Source: Epiperipatus broadwayi (taxonomy: Eukaryota > Onychophora > Udeonychophora > Euonychophora > Peripatidae). Taken from it: a stretch of DNA of 64,000 nt. Each line of letters opens with the position of its first letter. Within the stretch, counting starts at the first letter, position 1. The notes under the pieces are model-generated. The model ran no database searches. It was not told the DNA's origin and saw only the letters and a program-made list of their open reading frames with translations. Position numbers and translations under genes: made by a program. The stretch spans positions 2,972,536 to 3,036,535 of the forward strand of contig JAQFVV010000049.1 of the NCBI GenBank assembly GCA_028023455.1, given 5' to 3'. Below are positions 11,794 through 23,873 of this stretch, piece after piece.

Positions 11794-14239
11794 GCAAAGT
11801 ACTATTACATCATTTTTTATTTCGGTAATGTAAAGATTTTTAAAATTTAGAATATTAATTTGCATATATTATAATACTAACTAGTCTTTTAACTTTTGTA
11901 TAATAACTTAATTGGGGAGAGGGAAGATTAGAAACTCACATTATAATTTATATTTTTAACTCTTAAAGTTGTTGATATCCATCTTTTGATGCAATATTTC
12001 CAATTGATTTCCAAATATTGCGAGAGGTGTGGGGTGTTTACAATGGCTAACTGAAGTAAATAACGTCCATCTTAAATTATTTGATGGCCATCACAAATAA
12101 TCATTCTAGAATAATTACTGCGAGTTGTTCTAAAATGTAATGAAAAATAATAATTGAGAAAGCATATGATGTTGAACACTAATACCACAATTTGGGCTCA
12201 TGGTTCCATTTAATTTTTTTAAAAGTTTTATTTAGTTGAGAATTGATCCAAGAATCCCTAAGATATATTTTAACCAACTAACCTTTTCATTTATCTTAGA
12301 TCACCATATCTCCCAAAATGCCTTTTACTTTTCTTCTGCATTACATACTATATTAGTTCTTTTTCAAGCATTGCATTTCCTGACTACATTTGTTGGCAAT
12401 TATTGTTTTTGTGTGATGACTGCCAATTATCCTTTATCATATCAGAAATTATTAGAATCTTAAATTCAGGTATAGACATTAATTTTTCTTAAAAATCTAA
12501 TAAATATTTATTATTATTTTGTTATTCAATACTTCAACATTTTTCACACGTGCTAAGATTTTATATATTTTCTAACCTATTACTTATTCTTACATTTCAA
12601 TCATGTAATTACTAATAGTGTGAAAAATTAAATGATCCTTTTATGTTGCATCCTGACTGAAATTAATTTATTTAGGGCAGGTTGGCACCTTATCTCTTAT
12701 TAAAAATAATTACATACTTAACCAAATCATTTTATAAGCTAAGTTTTATTGATCTTATAATACAACCTATTGTATTTTTCAGAATAGCAGTTCTACATTT
12801 ATCAGTTTTTCTCGAATGGCTACTTCATTATGGAAAACTACCCCAATCTTTTGAAATTGTTAAATACAAATGCAATACACTATACTCTAATATCCAAGTT
12901 TGACTTAACTAAACTGCATTTTAAACTCATACTAACCAAAAGTACAAGTTGGATGTAAAATTATTATAACATGTTGATCATATTCAAGTAGTGTTATACA
13001 ACATGGATATAAATATTACACAGCATAAAAAAATAAAATAAAATAAATACTAATTCACTAAAAGCACTTGGTGAATTAATATTTATTTTTTTTTTTTTAC
13101 ATTTTTTACTCTATATAATATTTATTTACATGTTAGATATAAAAAAAATCAATAAGCATGAGAAGCCATTTTGTTTTGAATTTCTTGATTATGGAAAAGT
13201 GTTCAAGTTAACATCAATACATTGAAATAAAATGTAGTCAAACTGTGAAGAATATATGTCAAAATAGCAATATTTATATTGTGATGATACTAAAATATCA
13301 TCATTAATAATACATACAGCAAGGTGATAGTTTAGAATACGTGAATAAAATAGAAGGAGTACTTAAGTCATCTTGATTTTTCAGTTGATGTATTTTTTGT
13401 TTAATAAGGGTCCATAATACTAGAGAATATTACAAGAAGTATCAGATAAAAACAAAACAGAATTAAAATATCATTTTAATGACATTTCAAAAAAGGAAAA
13501 AGAAGACATCAAATACCATTATTGTTCAAGCATTTATTTGAGTACGAAAATGAAGACATCAAATACCATTATTGTTCAAGCATTTATTTGAGTAATGGAA
13601 GTGCCAAAATTGGAATTTCAACAGTTGACCTTATGGTCTAGAGGCTGACACTTTACCATTGCATTAAATCATGTAAGACAATGATAATAATAAATTATAA
13701 TAAGTTAACCATTATATACAGCTTGGCATGTTGCTAATATAGATGAAAACGTAACAAATTATAAGAAGTTATTTAATGCAATAATTTAATGTTAAGTAAG
13801 ACTATATGTTTAAAAGGGAAATCTTCATCAATGTGTTTTAACCAATATTTATTAATGAATATGAGATCAATTAATATATGAAAAATCCTAATGATTTCAT
13901 ACTAATACGGCAACGATTGGAACGATGTACGTCAGAGATTAATATATATATGCATGAAAAAATAGTCAGCAACTTGTTTCTATCACAAATGATAAAATTA
14001 TTTTATTGAAATGCAGTTCAGTTGGCCATATCAATAATAAAATTATATCGATGGGGGAATCTTAAACTTGATTTGAACAAATTATAAAAGACTTAGGTAT
14101 GTGTTATAGTTGAATAAAATATGGAAAATTTCTGAAATGATTTCAAAAAAGGAAGCTATGTATTGGAAAAACTAATAAACATAAAACAGACATCTCTTCT
14201 GTAGTGTGATCATGATTGATGATTATATATATATATATG
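11794..14239. other. gene-free DNA with minor repeats
   Basis: No coding region that I can support. Two small structures: a hairpin at about 13041-13090 with AATACTAATTCAC / GTGAATTAATATT arms, and a direct duplication, period 50 bp, at 13502-13594. Confidence 0.65.
13502..13594. repeat. 43-bp direct duplication
   Basis: GAAGACATCAAATACC through GTTCAAGCATTTATTTGAGTA is present at 13502-13544 and again, identical, at 13552-13594. This is a recent tandem duplication. Confidence 0.92.
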
Positions 14240-14413
14240 TATAACGTCATGTGAAATTTACCAAATATATTTTAAATAATAATTGAACTGCTCTCTAGCT
14301 GCCAAGTTCGAGATGGTCCCCTCTCTTATTGTAAAAAGTTATCGAACTTGGCAGCTAGAGGTCAGTTCAATTATTATTTAAAATAGATTTGGTAAATTTC
14401 ACATGACGTTATA
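14240..14413. mobile_element. 170-bp MITE with TA target duplication
   Basis: The element 14242-14411 begins TAACGTCATGTGAAATTTAC and ends with the reverse complement. The terminal inverted repeats run about 75 bp and cover nearly the whole element except a GAGATGGTCCCCTCTCTTATTG-like centre. TA flanks both ends (14240-14241 and 14412-14413), the target duplication typical of Tc1/mariner-superfamily elements. It has no coding capacity and would need a transposase from elsewhere. Arm identity is high, suggesting recent activity. Confidence 0.85.
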
Positions 14414-15511
14414 TTTATTCATTATTAAAATATTACTTATCATTATATATGTCTGTGCGTGCGTGTATGTGTAATGGCAATTTTTAGGCTGAGTGCTTTA
14501 ATATGTAATTATTTCAGAAGATCTGTAATCATGTACACGCTACCAATTTATATAAAGATAGTCTGTTTACAGTGAATTCATTGTCTTTATCAAATTAAAA
14601 CTTTAGGATCGCTTACTTATAGAGAAATTTAGCAATAATTATTATTAAACAGATCTAAAATTAAAATCACACTAAGAGTCTTTAAAATAAGTTGTAATAA
14701 CAACTTTGGTTATCATAAGCAAATAAATTATTAAAAAATTATAAATATATAGAATAATTTGCAATTTTTTTTGGAATTTATTATTTTTCAAATAAAACTT
14801 ATTTTCAAAAAGTTAGGTCTACTTTTTACATTAGCCTTGAATTACCTCATTTAAGAAAAAATTAGATATCAAAATATGAAAAGAAATTCTATTTTTCAAA
14901 CGTTTTGCAAAATCTTGTAAATTGGCTTTCAGTAAGATTTTTGTTCATCAGCTTAAAAAAATCCTTGAAACCTGAATTTCCGGTTAAACTACATAACTTT
15001 TTTTTCATATTAATTTGGGGTGAATCTAATATATACAAGGTAATGAATTATAATCATTATAATAAATAATTTTTAAATTTACAAATATAAAGTATGAAAC
15101 GCCCAGGTGCTAAAAAAGGAGCCTATTGTTTATATGGCACAAAGACTGGAACTTTAGATTTCAAGGAAAGTAAACAAAAATAGAATAAGAAATTCGACTG
15201 TAGATATGATTTGTGTGGAGATATCAGGGAAGTGAATTAAATATTTATTGTCCATATATAGAATGCTCAAACAGAATTACGATGAACTGTACAAAGGTAA
15301 AATAATAAAAATAATGGGAATTTAGTGTTGTTTAGGATTTTGTAATGAGAATATGAAATGTGAGAGTAGATGTTAAAATTAATAAAACAAATTTTATTAA
15401 AACAGAGCAGAATTTATATAGAAAAAAGAAATGACGTCTTACCTATACTTTCCAATAATTTACACAATGTATATTATTTTCGAAACAATGGACACATTAT
15501 AAGTTAGTTAC
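14414..15511. other. gene-free DNA
   Basis: AT-rich. I see no coding region, RNA gene or repeat. Confidence 0.6.
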
Positions 15512-15668
15512 AATTGATGTTAATAACTAAAACACAGGCTTGCTATACACCTGTGTCTATATATGTAATATATAGGGTATATGAGCACAGACTTTCAGAC
15601 GACCCATCACTCTCCACTCTATCTAATAACACTGATACACTCAAGCACATATATGCTGAAAAGATAAA

Positions 15669-15725
15669 TAATCACCAATATACATATTTCATGCTAAACC
15701 AGCAATCATCAGTTGGTCCAGATTA
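15669..15725 (-). ncRNA. type I hammerhead ribozyme, family A copy 4
   Basis: Minus strand: outer helix I TAATC/GATTA, inner CCAA/TTGG, core CUGAUGA intact, stem II TGCT/AGCA, GAAA, helix III AU[AUGU]AU, triplet AUA. All invariant core positions are present; only the first stem II pair is U-U. Confidence 0.82.
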
Positions 15726-16006
15726 TCATCTCTCACACATATATACTATAAGTGCTCAGATATATATTAAGATAGACAATCTTCATACTTTAATGGACAG
15801 GCTCCAATCTACTACACATTCCAACTCTTCAACTGTCCATCCAATTGAAAATCTGATGATGAAATGTTCAAAGGCCACCCTGAGGCTGAGATTCTTGTCA
15901 CACTCATATTGACCTAAGGTCAATCTGAACCCCACATGTACAGGACATAATCTATTTAATACATATGGAAGGATGGGCACTTATAGTATATATGTGTGGG
16001 AGATGA

Positions 16007-16063
16007 TAATCTGGATCAACTGATGATTGCTGGTTTAGCATGAAATATGTATATTGGTGATTA
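16007..16063 (+). ncRNA. type I hammerhead ribozyme, family A copy 5
   Basis: The clearest plus-strand example. TAATC 16007-16011 pairs with GATTA 16059-16063. TCAA 16016-16019 pairs with TTGG 16054-16057, one pair being a wobble. Core CUGAUGA 16020-16026. Stem II is TGCT 16028-16031 with AGCA 16037-16040, then GAAA 16042-16045. Helix III is A16045-T16046 with AT 16051-16052 around the loop ATGT. Triplet AUA ends at 16053, so cleavage is predicted between 16053 and 16054. Confidence 0.84.
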
Positions 16064-16175
16064 TTTATCTTTTCAGCATATGTGCTTGAGTGTATCAGTG
16101 TTATTAGATAGAGTGGAGAGTGATGGGTCATCTGACAGTCTGTGCTCATATACCCTATATATAATTGATGTTAAT

Positions 16176-18009
16176 GTATACTTTTATTACATGTGTGTGC
16201 ATGAGAGAGATAATTAATTATTAAAAAAGAAAAACAAATAAGCAGTGTTTTATTAAGATTATCTAATTTCCAAAATTTTATAGATTAAAATGTTGGCTTT
16301 TCAAGTCATCATTTTTGTGATAAATAATATTTACCTTCTTCTTTTTCTTCTTTCTGTACTTTTTATATATTTTTTTATCTTCTGTTTTACTGTTTTCAAT
16401 CATATTGACTGGTGTAGGTAGACTCATCATGCATTTCTCCTAACATCAATCTTTTTCATGCATGAAATGTGATGATGACATTTTTATTATTTATTTGTAT
16501 GTCCAGAATTGATTTGTGCACCCTAGTATTGATGAAACTATGATAATGGAGTTTAAAAGACTGAAATCCCTTAGTTGGAATCACACATTTGCATTGAAAC
16601 TGAATTTGTCCAGAAAATTTACCCAATAAGTAATTGCTTATTTGAATAGCCCTAATTAGAGACCAACTTGTCTAAAAATGTGGAAGAATGTATAAATGTT
16701 TGTCTACATGTCCTACCTTTAAAAATCTGGCTGTTTTATGTCTGTAAGTTTGATAATTAAAGCTAAAAACATGATAACTATAATAATATTGTGGTAAAGC
16801 CAACGATGAGTATTTGCTTTTCTATATATAGATATGTGAAATGTGAAAACATTACTTAATGTGGACTTATTTTAACATAAAAAGCAGAAAAATACTTATA
16901 GCTAATAAGATAACAAGTTTTAGAATTGATACAATTGATATTTAATAAAATTTAATTGAATAATAGAAGGTTGTTTTTTTTTTGTTTTTTTTTTGGGATA
17001 GTAGATTATTAAGCAAAAAAAAATATTGCATGTATTGTATTTGCAATGAGGTTTAACTAAATATATTCTAATTTTGAAATCACTAAATGTATGATAAAAG
17101 ACTAATAATATTAGAAATTATTTGTGTATTGGTATCTTTACCTAATACTTATGCTATAATATTACATTTATAAAGTTCAGAATATTTTTTTTATTTCTTG
17201 ATGTAGAATTAGTTCATCAATAGAAATTAAAGGCCAATTTTTGACAATTTAGTATATGTATTGGTAAGAGCAGTAAACATTGTAATGAAGTTATTGAATA
17301 ACAGCCATGATGCTATAAATCTGAAATAGTTTAATATTATTGAAATTTTGAATAATTCATGCATTGATAATAAATACTTACTTTAGGCAATAAAGTTTAT
17401 TAAAGAACTTGGCTAAAGTAGCATCTAATAAGCTGCAATCTTATTGAAAGTTGAACACTTAAATGTGTAAAATGTTGAACACAATACAGATTAGAACTGC
17501 TTCAAGATTAAAATAATAACAGCATTAAAAATAGATCTTACTTTTAACACAATAGCAGAAAATTTAACATTTGTTTTTTTAAAGCAACTGCTATCAATTA
17601 TTAATTTTTAAATTTCTATCGTAGAAAAAAATATTAATTTTTAAGAAACGTTAAAGTCTAAAAGTTTCAATTTGTATTTTTAACCATACCATGTTTCTGA
17701 GTCATGAAATTATAGAAAGAAATATGGCATGGATGCAAGTAAATGTGTTTGTGGGTTCACTAAATAGAATAATTATTTTTGATAATTTTATTTTTTAAAA
17801 AACATGTGGGATTATTTGCTTGATAGAATAAGAAAGTGAAAAGTTAGTTTCATAACATTATAAAAATTTAAAGAAAGTTTAATGATTCATAAAAAAAGTT
17901 TATAATTACAAAAAGGATAGAATTTCTTCTTTAAATGACACTTCAGATCTATCTGAGATACATTAAAGATAATATTGGATCTAAAACTAATACTATTATA
18001 TCAGTTGGT
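16176..18009. other. gene-free DNA
   Basis: AT-rich, with T and A homopolymer runs near 16975 and 17020. I see no coding region, RNA gene or interspersed repeat. Confidence 0.6.
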
Positions 18010-18111
18010 AGTATATAGGGTATATGAGCACAGACTTACACATGGCCCACCACTCTCCACACTATCTCATAACACTGATACACTTGAACACATATATGTT
18101 GAAAAGATAAA

Positions 18112-18168
18112 TAATCACCAATATATGTATTTCATGTTAAACCAGCAATCATCAGTTGGTCCAGATTA
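18112..18168 (-). ncRNA. hammerhead ribozyme, family A copy 6
   Basis: Core CUGAUGA, GAAA, both helix I segments and the 2-bp helix III are intact on the minus strand. Stem II has one mismatch (TGCT against AACA), which would weaken it. Confidence 0.76.
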
Positions 18169-18202
18169 TCATCTATCTCTACACATATATGCTATAAGTG
18201 TT

Positions 18203-18283
<81 letters not shown>
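18203..18283. repeat. (CA)n(TA)n microsatellite within family A
   Basis: A compound dinucleotide array replaces a short TA stretch of the family A unit. Confidence 0.95.
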
Positions 18284-18286
<3 letters not shown>

Positions 18287-18477
18287 GATAGCCAATCCTC
18301 ATACTTTAATGGACAGGCTTCAATCTACTCCACACTCCATCTCTTCAACCATCCATTCAATTGAAAATCTGATGATTGAATGCTCAAAGGCCACCCTGAG
18401 GCCGAGATTTTTGTCACACACATGTTGACCTAAGGTCAATCTGACCCCTCATATACAGGACATAATCCATTTAACAG

Positions 18478-19605
18478 TCAGATGCAATATTTGGATAATA
18501 TTTGAATAAAAATATGATCATTCAGATTGTTTATTTTAATGATATATTTAACTTTCGAATTCATTTAGACTCAGTACAAATATTTATCTTGAAGTGAAAC
18601 ACTTTTCAACAATTTTGAGGATTATATAGATCCATGATGTCATGCCACTTGACCTTAAGAATAGTGTTATTAATTCAATTTTAAAAAATAATAGTTATAG
18701 AAATTAATTCAGTAATTATTATAAATTGAATTGTTATTTATTAGAATAAAAATTCTTTTAAAATGTTTTAATGATTAAGTTTCTTCCAGACAATATGCTT
18801 TTAGAGAATCAAGAAGCACTATGGATATGTTTTCTATAGCCATTGTGAAAAAGCATGTAATTTACACATTCTTTTTGAATTACTATTGTCAAGATGTTTG
18901 AAATAACTTAATTGTCTGTCAAAGTTTATTCTTGTTATATAGCGTATCTATGATAAAATGAGGGAAAGAGTTGGTACTACAAGTAAAAATTAGAAATTTG
19001 TAATGGAATTGGTAATAAACAGAGTGATGTGTACCAATTCTAACTATACTTTTTAATTCTATACCAGCATTCTTTAGAACAGTTTATAGGTTGGCTTTAT
19101 AAATCAAGTATCAAGATATGACCTAACTTAATTAAATTCAAAAAATTAGATTTTTTTTTCACTTTTAATTTTGTTGCCTGCTATTAATTATGCTGTTTAT
19201 GTTTATTCAAAGTGTAATCTACAGAATATATTGATGTTTTAAATGCAACATATAAACATTTTGTGATAATAGCAAGTCAAAATACTTTACCAGACAATAA
19301 TAAAATAAAAAACTTCAGCAATTAAAAATATATAATTGTATGTCTTCTTTCTCAAGAGAACATGTGACATTCAAACATCCTATTAAAGATAGAAGTTCCA
19401 TTCAATTAAAATATCATATAATTACTTTATTTTGGACAATGTCATAATTCATCAATAAAATAAGACACTAATTATACATCAAGAATTAATTTAACAATTT
19501 ATCTGGCCACATATTAATTAACACAGAGCTATATTTTCATGATTATACAGACTATACGTTATAAGGGAAATCCACATGAGGAGCAGATAAACTCTTACTG
19601 AACAC
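18478..19605. other. gene-free DNA
   Basis: I see no coding region or repeat. Confidence 0.6.
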
Positions 19606-19828
19606 TTCTACAATAATTCATCTGATTCTAAATACACTGTTGGTGGGGAACTTTTTCCTCATCACCAAAAATATAAGAAAAACATCACATAACTTTCTAA
19701 ACATCATTTATTCATACTTCAACAATAACTCATCTACTTCTAAACACACTATTGGTGGGGACTTCTTCCTCATCACCAGGGCTCTAAGAAAACATCACTT
19801 AACTTCGAAAAATATCATTTAATCATAC
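19606..19828. repeat. tandem duplication, 112-bp unit
   Basis: Two adjacent diverged copies (about 19606-19717 and 19718-19828) share ACTTC(T/A)ACAATAA, GGTGGGGA and CCTCATCACCA in the same order. The open frame across them is a by-product of the repeat, not a recognisable protein. Confidence 0.85.
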
Positions 19829-22508
19829 ACATATAATATAAACTAGGCTCTACTCATGGAAAAAACATATACTAAATAAGCAAAATCTTTTATCCCTATA
19901 AACATTATAACGCAATCAGATTTCTTTCTATTCTCAAAGCTTTTCTATATATTGAACATTATAAATACACACTGGCAGATAAATACATACAGATAACATA
20001 TCAATCCATTCAACTCACTAGAATATGACAGCATCCGAAATTTATACATAAAATATTCACAAACTGAACTTTATCAAACAAATGTCATAATTGTGCAAAA
20101 CAGACACACACCCGCAAACAAAAGTGTATATAAAATCAACTCTAAATTACACACTATGCAGGCAACATGGTAATTAAATATTGCATTAAGGTATAACTTT
20201 TAATTCAGAATAAACTTTAGGTTACTTTTAAAATTTAATGGTTATAATTATTACGAACAAACTTTCCTTCATATCTAGCAAACTATTTCTATTATATGTT
20301 CGTTGCTTTAAAAAAAAAAAAATTCTCACTTTGAGATAATAAAGTATACAAAATAAATATAAACCTCTCTAATAATATATTTAAAAAAATATTTCTTTCT
20401 TTTACCTTTGTAAAAGAACAATAAGACCTATTTGTACACAATCAATTTTTACCAGCGTATTCCTCATTTGGATATGCTTCGGAGACAATCTTGAAGGTCA
20501 AAATAATGCAAATTATAAATAAAATATAATCATAAGTGAGTCTATTATCAATAATATACATTAATAATGACAAGCAATAAAAAAATAAAGAAACAAAAGT
20601 TATTTCTTTTGTAACGTAAAATAAAAGTTCACTTGCAAAGCTCTGCTCCAGGTTTATGAAACAATATGGGACACATTCCAAACTGAATTTAATTAAAATA
20701 AATTTTTGCAGGACAACTAAAAAATATAATCATAACTTAAATCTGGCCCAGCACCTCCAGTATTCATAGCATACCTATTTGAGGTACCAAAGCACACACA
20801 AGCAATTAATTTCTCCTTTATTATACTGAAAATATAAGACATTCTCCATTGTAGTTCTAAATTAAATACACAATTATTCTTAGTAGTTTTCTTGAATAGC
20901 ATTTGACACTTTATAGTCTATTATATGCATGGTTTATTCTTAAATATTGTCAATTAAGATACCATGGTTCCTTAGTAATTCCACAATTAGTAATACTTTG
21001 TTTTATATTCCATCTTTATCGAAGAGAACAAAAATTACCCGCATTTCTATCCTTCCATTCGATTTAAGCAAATACTTAATTTGAAGTAACTCACATTTTA
21101 TTTCCTTCATTTAAAATACATATTATTTTCAGAAATACCAGATAAATAAATACTGTTATCTCTTTATGATAAATTTAAACATGGCATGATTTATCAAAAT
21201 ATGCATATTCTTAATTTTATGTTTAATCCTCACAAAAACATAACACGGAAAATAGTGAAGAATTAAAATATATTCTGTAAAATAGTTCTGCATGTGTTTT
21301 CCAGATATATTAAAAGACACACGTTGGTTAGTGATACAACAATAATATTCATGCAATTTATTCTTATTTAAAATGGCAATTAAATGAAGTAATGTAGACT
21401 GGTCATAATCAACATATATTTTTAAAAGAGCAATAGTTATGAAGGGGTTAATTCAAAATGTTTAAATCAAGGAGAGCAAAGTAAACTATGTACCTTTTTA
21501 AAATTTAGAATTGCATTCTATTAACTTTTCCCATAATAAGTTACTTAACATCCTTTCGAAGTTTTACTCCAAAGTCTTTTTTAAAATCAATTTGACTTCA
21601 GCAACTGGCTTTAATTTTCACAATAATGAGCCACTATTTACTGGCTACAATTACAATACATAATAAGCAAATTTTTTACTGGAGACCTTTGTTAAATAGC
21701 TCTCTTTAGCCAACAGTCATTTCCCTTCATAAGGTTACTCCCATGCTTCTTTTCTATCTAAGCTAATTACATATTCAAAAAAAAATATTTTCTTAAAAAA
21801 AAAAATTTTGATTTTAGAATTAAATCAAGACAAAAAAATAATAATAAAATAAATAGCTTTTAAAAACTTGAAAGAAAAATGAATATTAATTAACTATTAA
21901 ACAAAAATGATTAATAATTTATTTAATTTATAAAATAATCCATTGATTCAACTATCTATTAATCATTGGAAAGAAATATATATTTGTTAAATTATTTAAG
22001 ATAATTACTGTAATTTAAATGTTTTTATTGTACATGTACTATTGTTTGCTCTTATTAAAAGATGAAAATAAAATGAAAATGATGCAGAGTCATACATGCA
22101 TATGTACTGCAACCTAAATATTAAACTATCCTAACTAAATATAATTGAAATAGCTATTAATTGTTGACAAAAGGATAAGTATTAATGAATAAAGGATTTT
22201 GAAACAATTCAACCAAATATTACACTACCATAAAATAACTTTGCATCTTTCTGACAAAATGTATCAATTCCATTAATAAACAACCCCTCTTCCTCACATT
22301 AAATACTTCATTAACCACAATAATAATAATGAATACTTATAAAGTGGTCAATCAACTGCATAAGCAACCCATATCTAAGCTTCAAACAATTTCCAGCAAA
22401 AAAATTTAAAATTCTAAGACTATTTCATTTTTTTTTATAAATATAATATAATTATTCAATGAAGATACAAAGTATCTCAATTCCTTGTGCCTATTCAGAT
22501 GATCACAA
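19829..22508. other. gene-free DNA
   Basis: AT-rich with only short open frames of biased composition. Nothing recognisable. Confidence 0.6.
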
Positions 22509-22662
22509 TATATATATATATATATGAAAAACAAAAAAACACAAGTTAAAACTTGCTAACGCTTGTATTTATGACAATAGATGGTGTTCTACCAAAAACA
22601 CCATCAAGCATAAGTTTGTTTACATAAACATCAGAGCAAGCATTTACTATCTCTAACTTTAG

Positions 22663-22718
22663 TTCCACCTTCAGATCATGATTTCAAGCTACTTGCTATC
22701 ATCAGTGAAGGACAGGAA
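22663..22718 (-). ncRNA. type I hammerhead ribozyme, family B copy 1
   Basis: On the minus strand the outer helix I TTCC/GGAA, inner helix I CCTTCA/TGAAGG, core CUGAUGA, stem II AGC[AAGTA]GCT, GAAA, 2-bp helix III with loop CAUG and triplet AUC are all present. The first stem II pair is U-U. Confidence 0.84.
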
Positions 22719-23311
22719 TAAGAAAATATATCTAAACACAAACTCTGAGCATTTATGAAACAGTTTCTATTCAGCCTGAAAGTGTGAATCTTTTAGACAC
22801 GTAATGTCTTCAAACTCAGCATAGCAAGCCAGATAGCTACATGGGTCTGATATCAGTTCAGAATCACCACTTAGTAGAAGCCTCTGCAATATATATCATT
22901 GCAAAAAAGACCTCAAAGGTACATTTATGAAAACCATAAAAACACAAGTTAAAACTTGCTAATGCTTGTATTTAGAGATAGTGAATGCTTGCTCTGACGT
23001 TTATGTAAACAAACTTACGCTTGACAGTGTTTTTGGTAGAATGCCATCTATTGTCATAAATACAAGCATTAGCAAGTTTAACTTGTGTTTTTTTGTTTTT
23101 CATAAATGTACCTTTGAGGTCTTTCTTGCAATGATATATATTGCAGAGGCTTCTACTATGTGGTGATGCTGAACTGATATCAGACCCATGTATCTATCTG
23201 GCTTGCTATGCTGAGTTTGAAGACATTACATGTCTAAAAGATTCACGCTTGCAGGCTGAATAGAAACTGTTTCATAAATGCTCAGAGTTTGTGTTTAGAT
23301 CTATTTTCTTA

Positions 23312-23367
23312 TTCCTGTCCTTCACTGATGATAGCAAATAGCTTGAAATCATGATCTGAAGGTGGAA
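23312..23367 (+). ncRNA. type I hammerhead ribozyme, family B copy 2
   Basis: TTCC 23312-23315 pairs with GGAA 23364-23367. CCTTCA 23319-23324 pairs perfectly with TGAAGG 23357-23362. The internal loop is TGT on one side and a single T on the other. Core CUGAUGA 23325-23331. Stem II is AGC 23333-23335 with GCT 23341-23343 around AAATA, then GAAA 23345-23348. Helix III is AT 23348-23349 with AT 23354-23355 around CATG. Triplet AUC ends at 23356, so cleavage is predicted between 23356 and 23357. Confidence 0.86.
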
Positions 23368-23715
23368 CTAAAGTTAGAGATAGTGAATGCTTGCTCTGAC
23401 ATTTATGTAAACAAACTTACACTTGACGGTGTTTTGGTAGAATGCCATCTATTGTCATAAATACAAGCATTAGCAAGTTTTAACTTGTGTTTTTTTGTTT
23501 TTCATAAATGTACCTTTAAGGTCTTTCTTGCAATGATATATATATTGCAGAGGCTTCTACTATGTGGTGATGCTGAACTGATATCAGACCCATGTAGCTA
23601 TCTGGATTGCTATGCTGAGTTTGAAGACATTACATGTCTAAAAGATTCATGCTTGCAGGCTGAATGCAATCTGTTTCATAAATGCTCAGGGTTTGTGTTT
23701 AGAACTATTTTCTTA

Positions 23716-23771
23716 TTCCTGTCCTTCACTGATGATAGCAAATAGCTTGAAATCATGATCTGAAGGTGGAA
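23716..23771 (+). ncRNA. type I hammerhead ribozyme, family B copy 3
   Basis: Identical to the copy exactly 404 bp upstream in all paired and core positions. Predicted cleavage is between 23760 and 23761, so a transcript crossing both sites would release a 404-nt monomer. Confidence 0.86.
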
Positions 23772-23873
23772 CTAAAGTTAGAGATAGTGAATGCTTGCTC
23801 TGATGTTTATGTAAACAAACTTATGCTTGTCGGTGTTTTTGGTAGAACGCCATCTATTGTCATATATATATAT

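Larger units (their letters stand above)
15512..16175. mobile_element. inverted family A pair with 13-bp TSD
   Basis: AATTGATGTTAAT at 15512-15524 is repeated exactly at 16163-16175. Between them lie a nearly complete family A unit (15525 to about 15975) and a partial inverted unit (about 15978-16162). The inverted join and TSD mirror the head-to-head PLE pairs elsewhere in the window. No open frame. The element appears to have inserted as a foldback composite by a TSD-generating mechanism. Confidence 0.86.
18010..18477 (+). repeat. family A copy 6, expanded by microsatellite
   Basis: A full family A unit from ATATAGGGTATATGAGCACAG to GACATAATCCATTTAA. Between the GCTATAAGTG and ATTAAGATAGCC words a (CA)n(TA)n array (18203-18283) has expanded where other copies have only a short ATATAT stretch. 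The unit also carries the distal hairpin TTGACC-TAA-GGTCAA (about 18425-18439) seen at 15909-15923. I cannot identify a TSD. Confidence 0.85.
22509..23873. mobile_element. family B: 404-bp tandem, partly inverted retrozyme-like array
   Basis: One inverse unit plus a 40-bp start of a second lie at about 22526-22976. These join head to head with 2.2 direct units (22976-23376, 23377-23780, 23781 to about 23860). The direct period is 401-404 bp, and each complete unit carries one hammerhead motif. Both outer borders are (TA)n runs (22509-22525 and 23861-23873). The units contain the words GCTTGCTCTGACGTTTATG and GGTAGAATGCCATCTATTG. No unit encodes a protein; open frames of 66 and 86 codons arise only because stops are spaced irregularly. 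Known animal retrozymes have this organisation: short non-coding tandem monomers with one type I hammerhead each, giving circular RNA of monomer length. Confidence 0.85.

Noticed and set aside
14944-14975. Minus-strand CTGATGA near 14950 and CTGATG near 27358
   Set aside because: No stem II, GAAA or helix I complementarity.
18198-18428. Frame encoding a long Tyr-Ile repeat (also at 28216, 41932 and 55562)
   Set aside because: Translation of (TA)n microsatellites, not protein.
10504-18477. Family A as an ordinary DNA-transposon MITE
   Set aside because: TSDs are 13 bp rather than the short fixed lengths typical of MITE families, units occur in tandem, and no constant terminal inverted repeats are seen at single-unit ends.
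22966-23745. Frames of 66 and 86 codons with similar protein in family B
   Set aside because: The similarity comes from the 404-bp tandem repeat. Frame and length are not kept between units, and a non-coding ribozyme reading explains the conservation better.
22976-23863. CRISPR-like or satellite array
   Set aside because: The unit is 404 bp with no spacer structure. It is too few copies for a satellite here, and each unit has a structured ribozyme.
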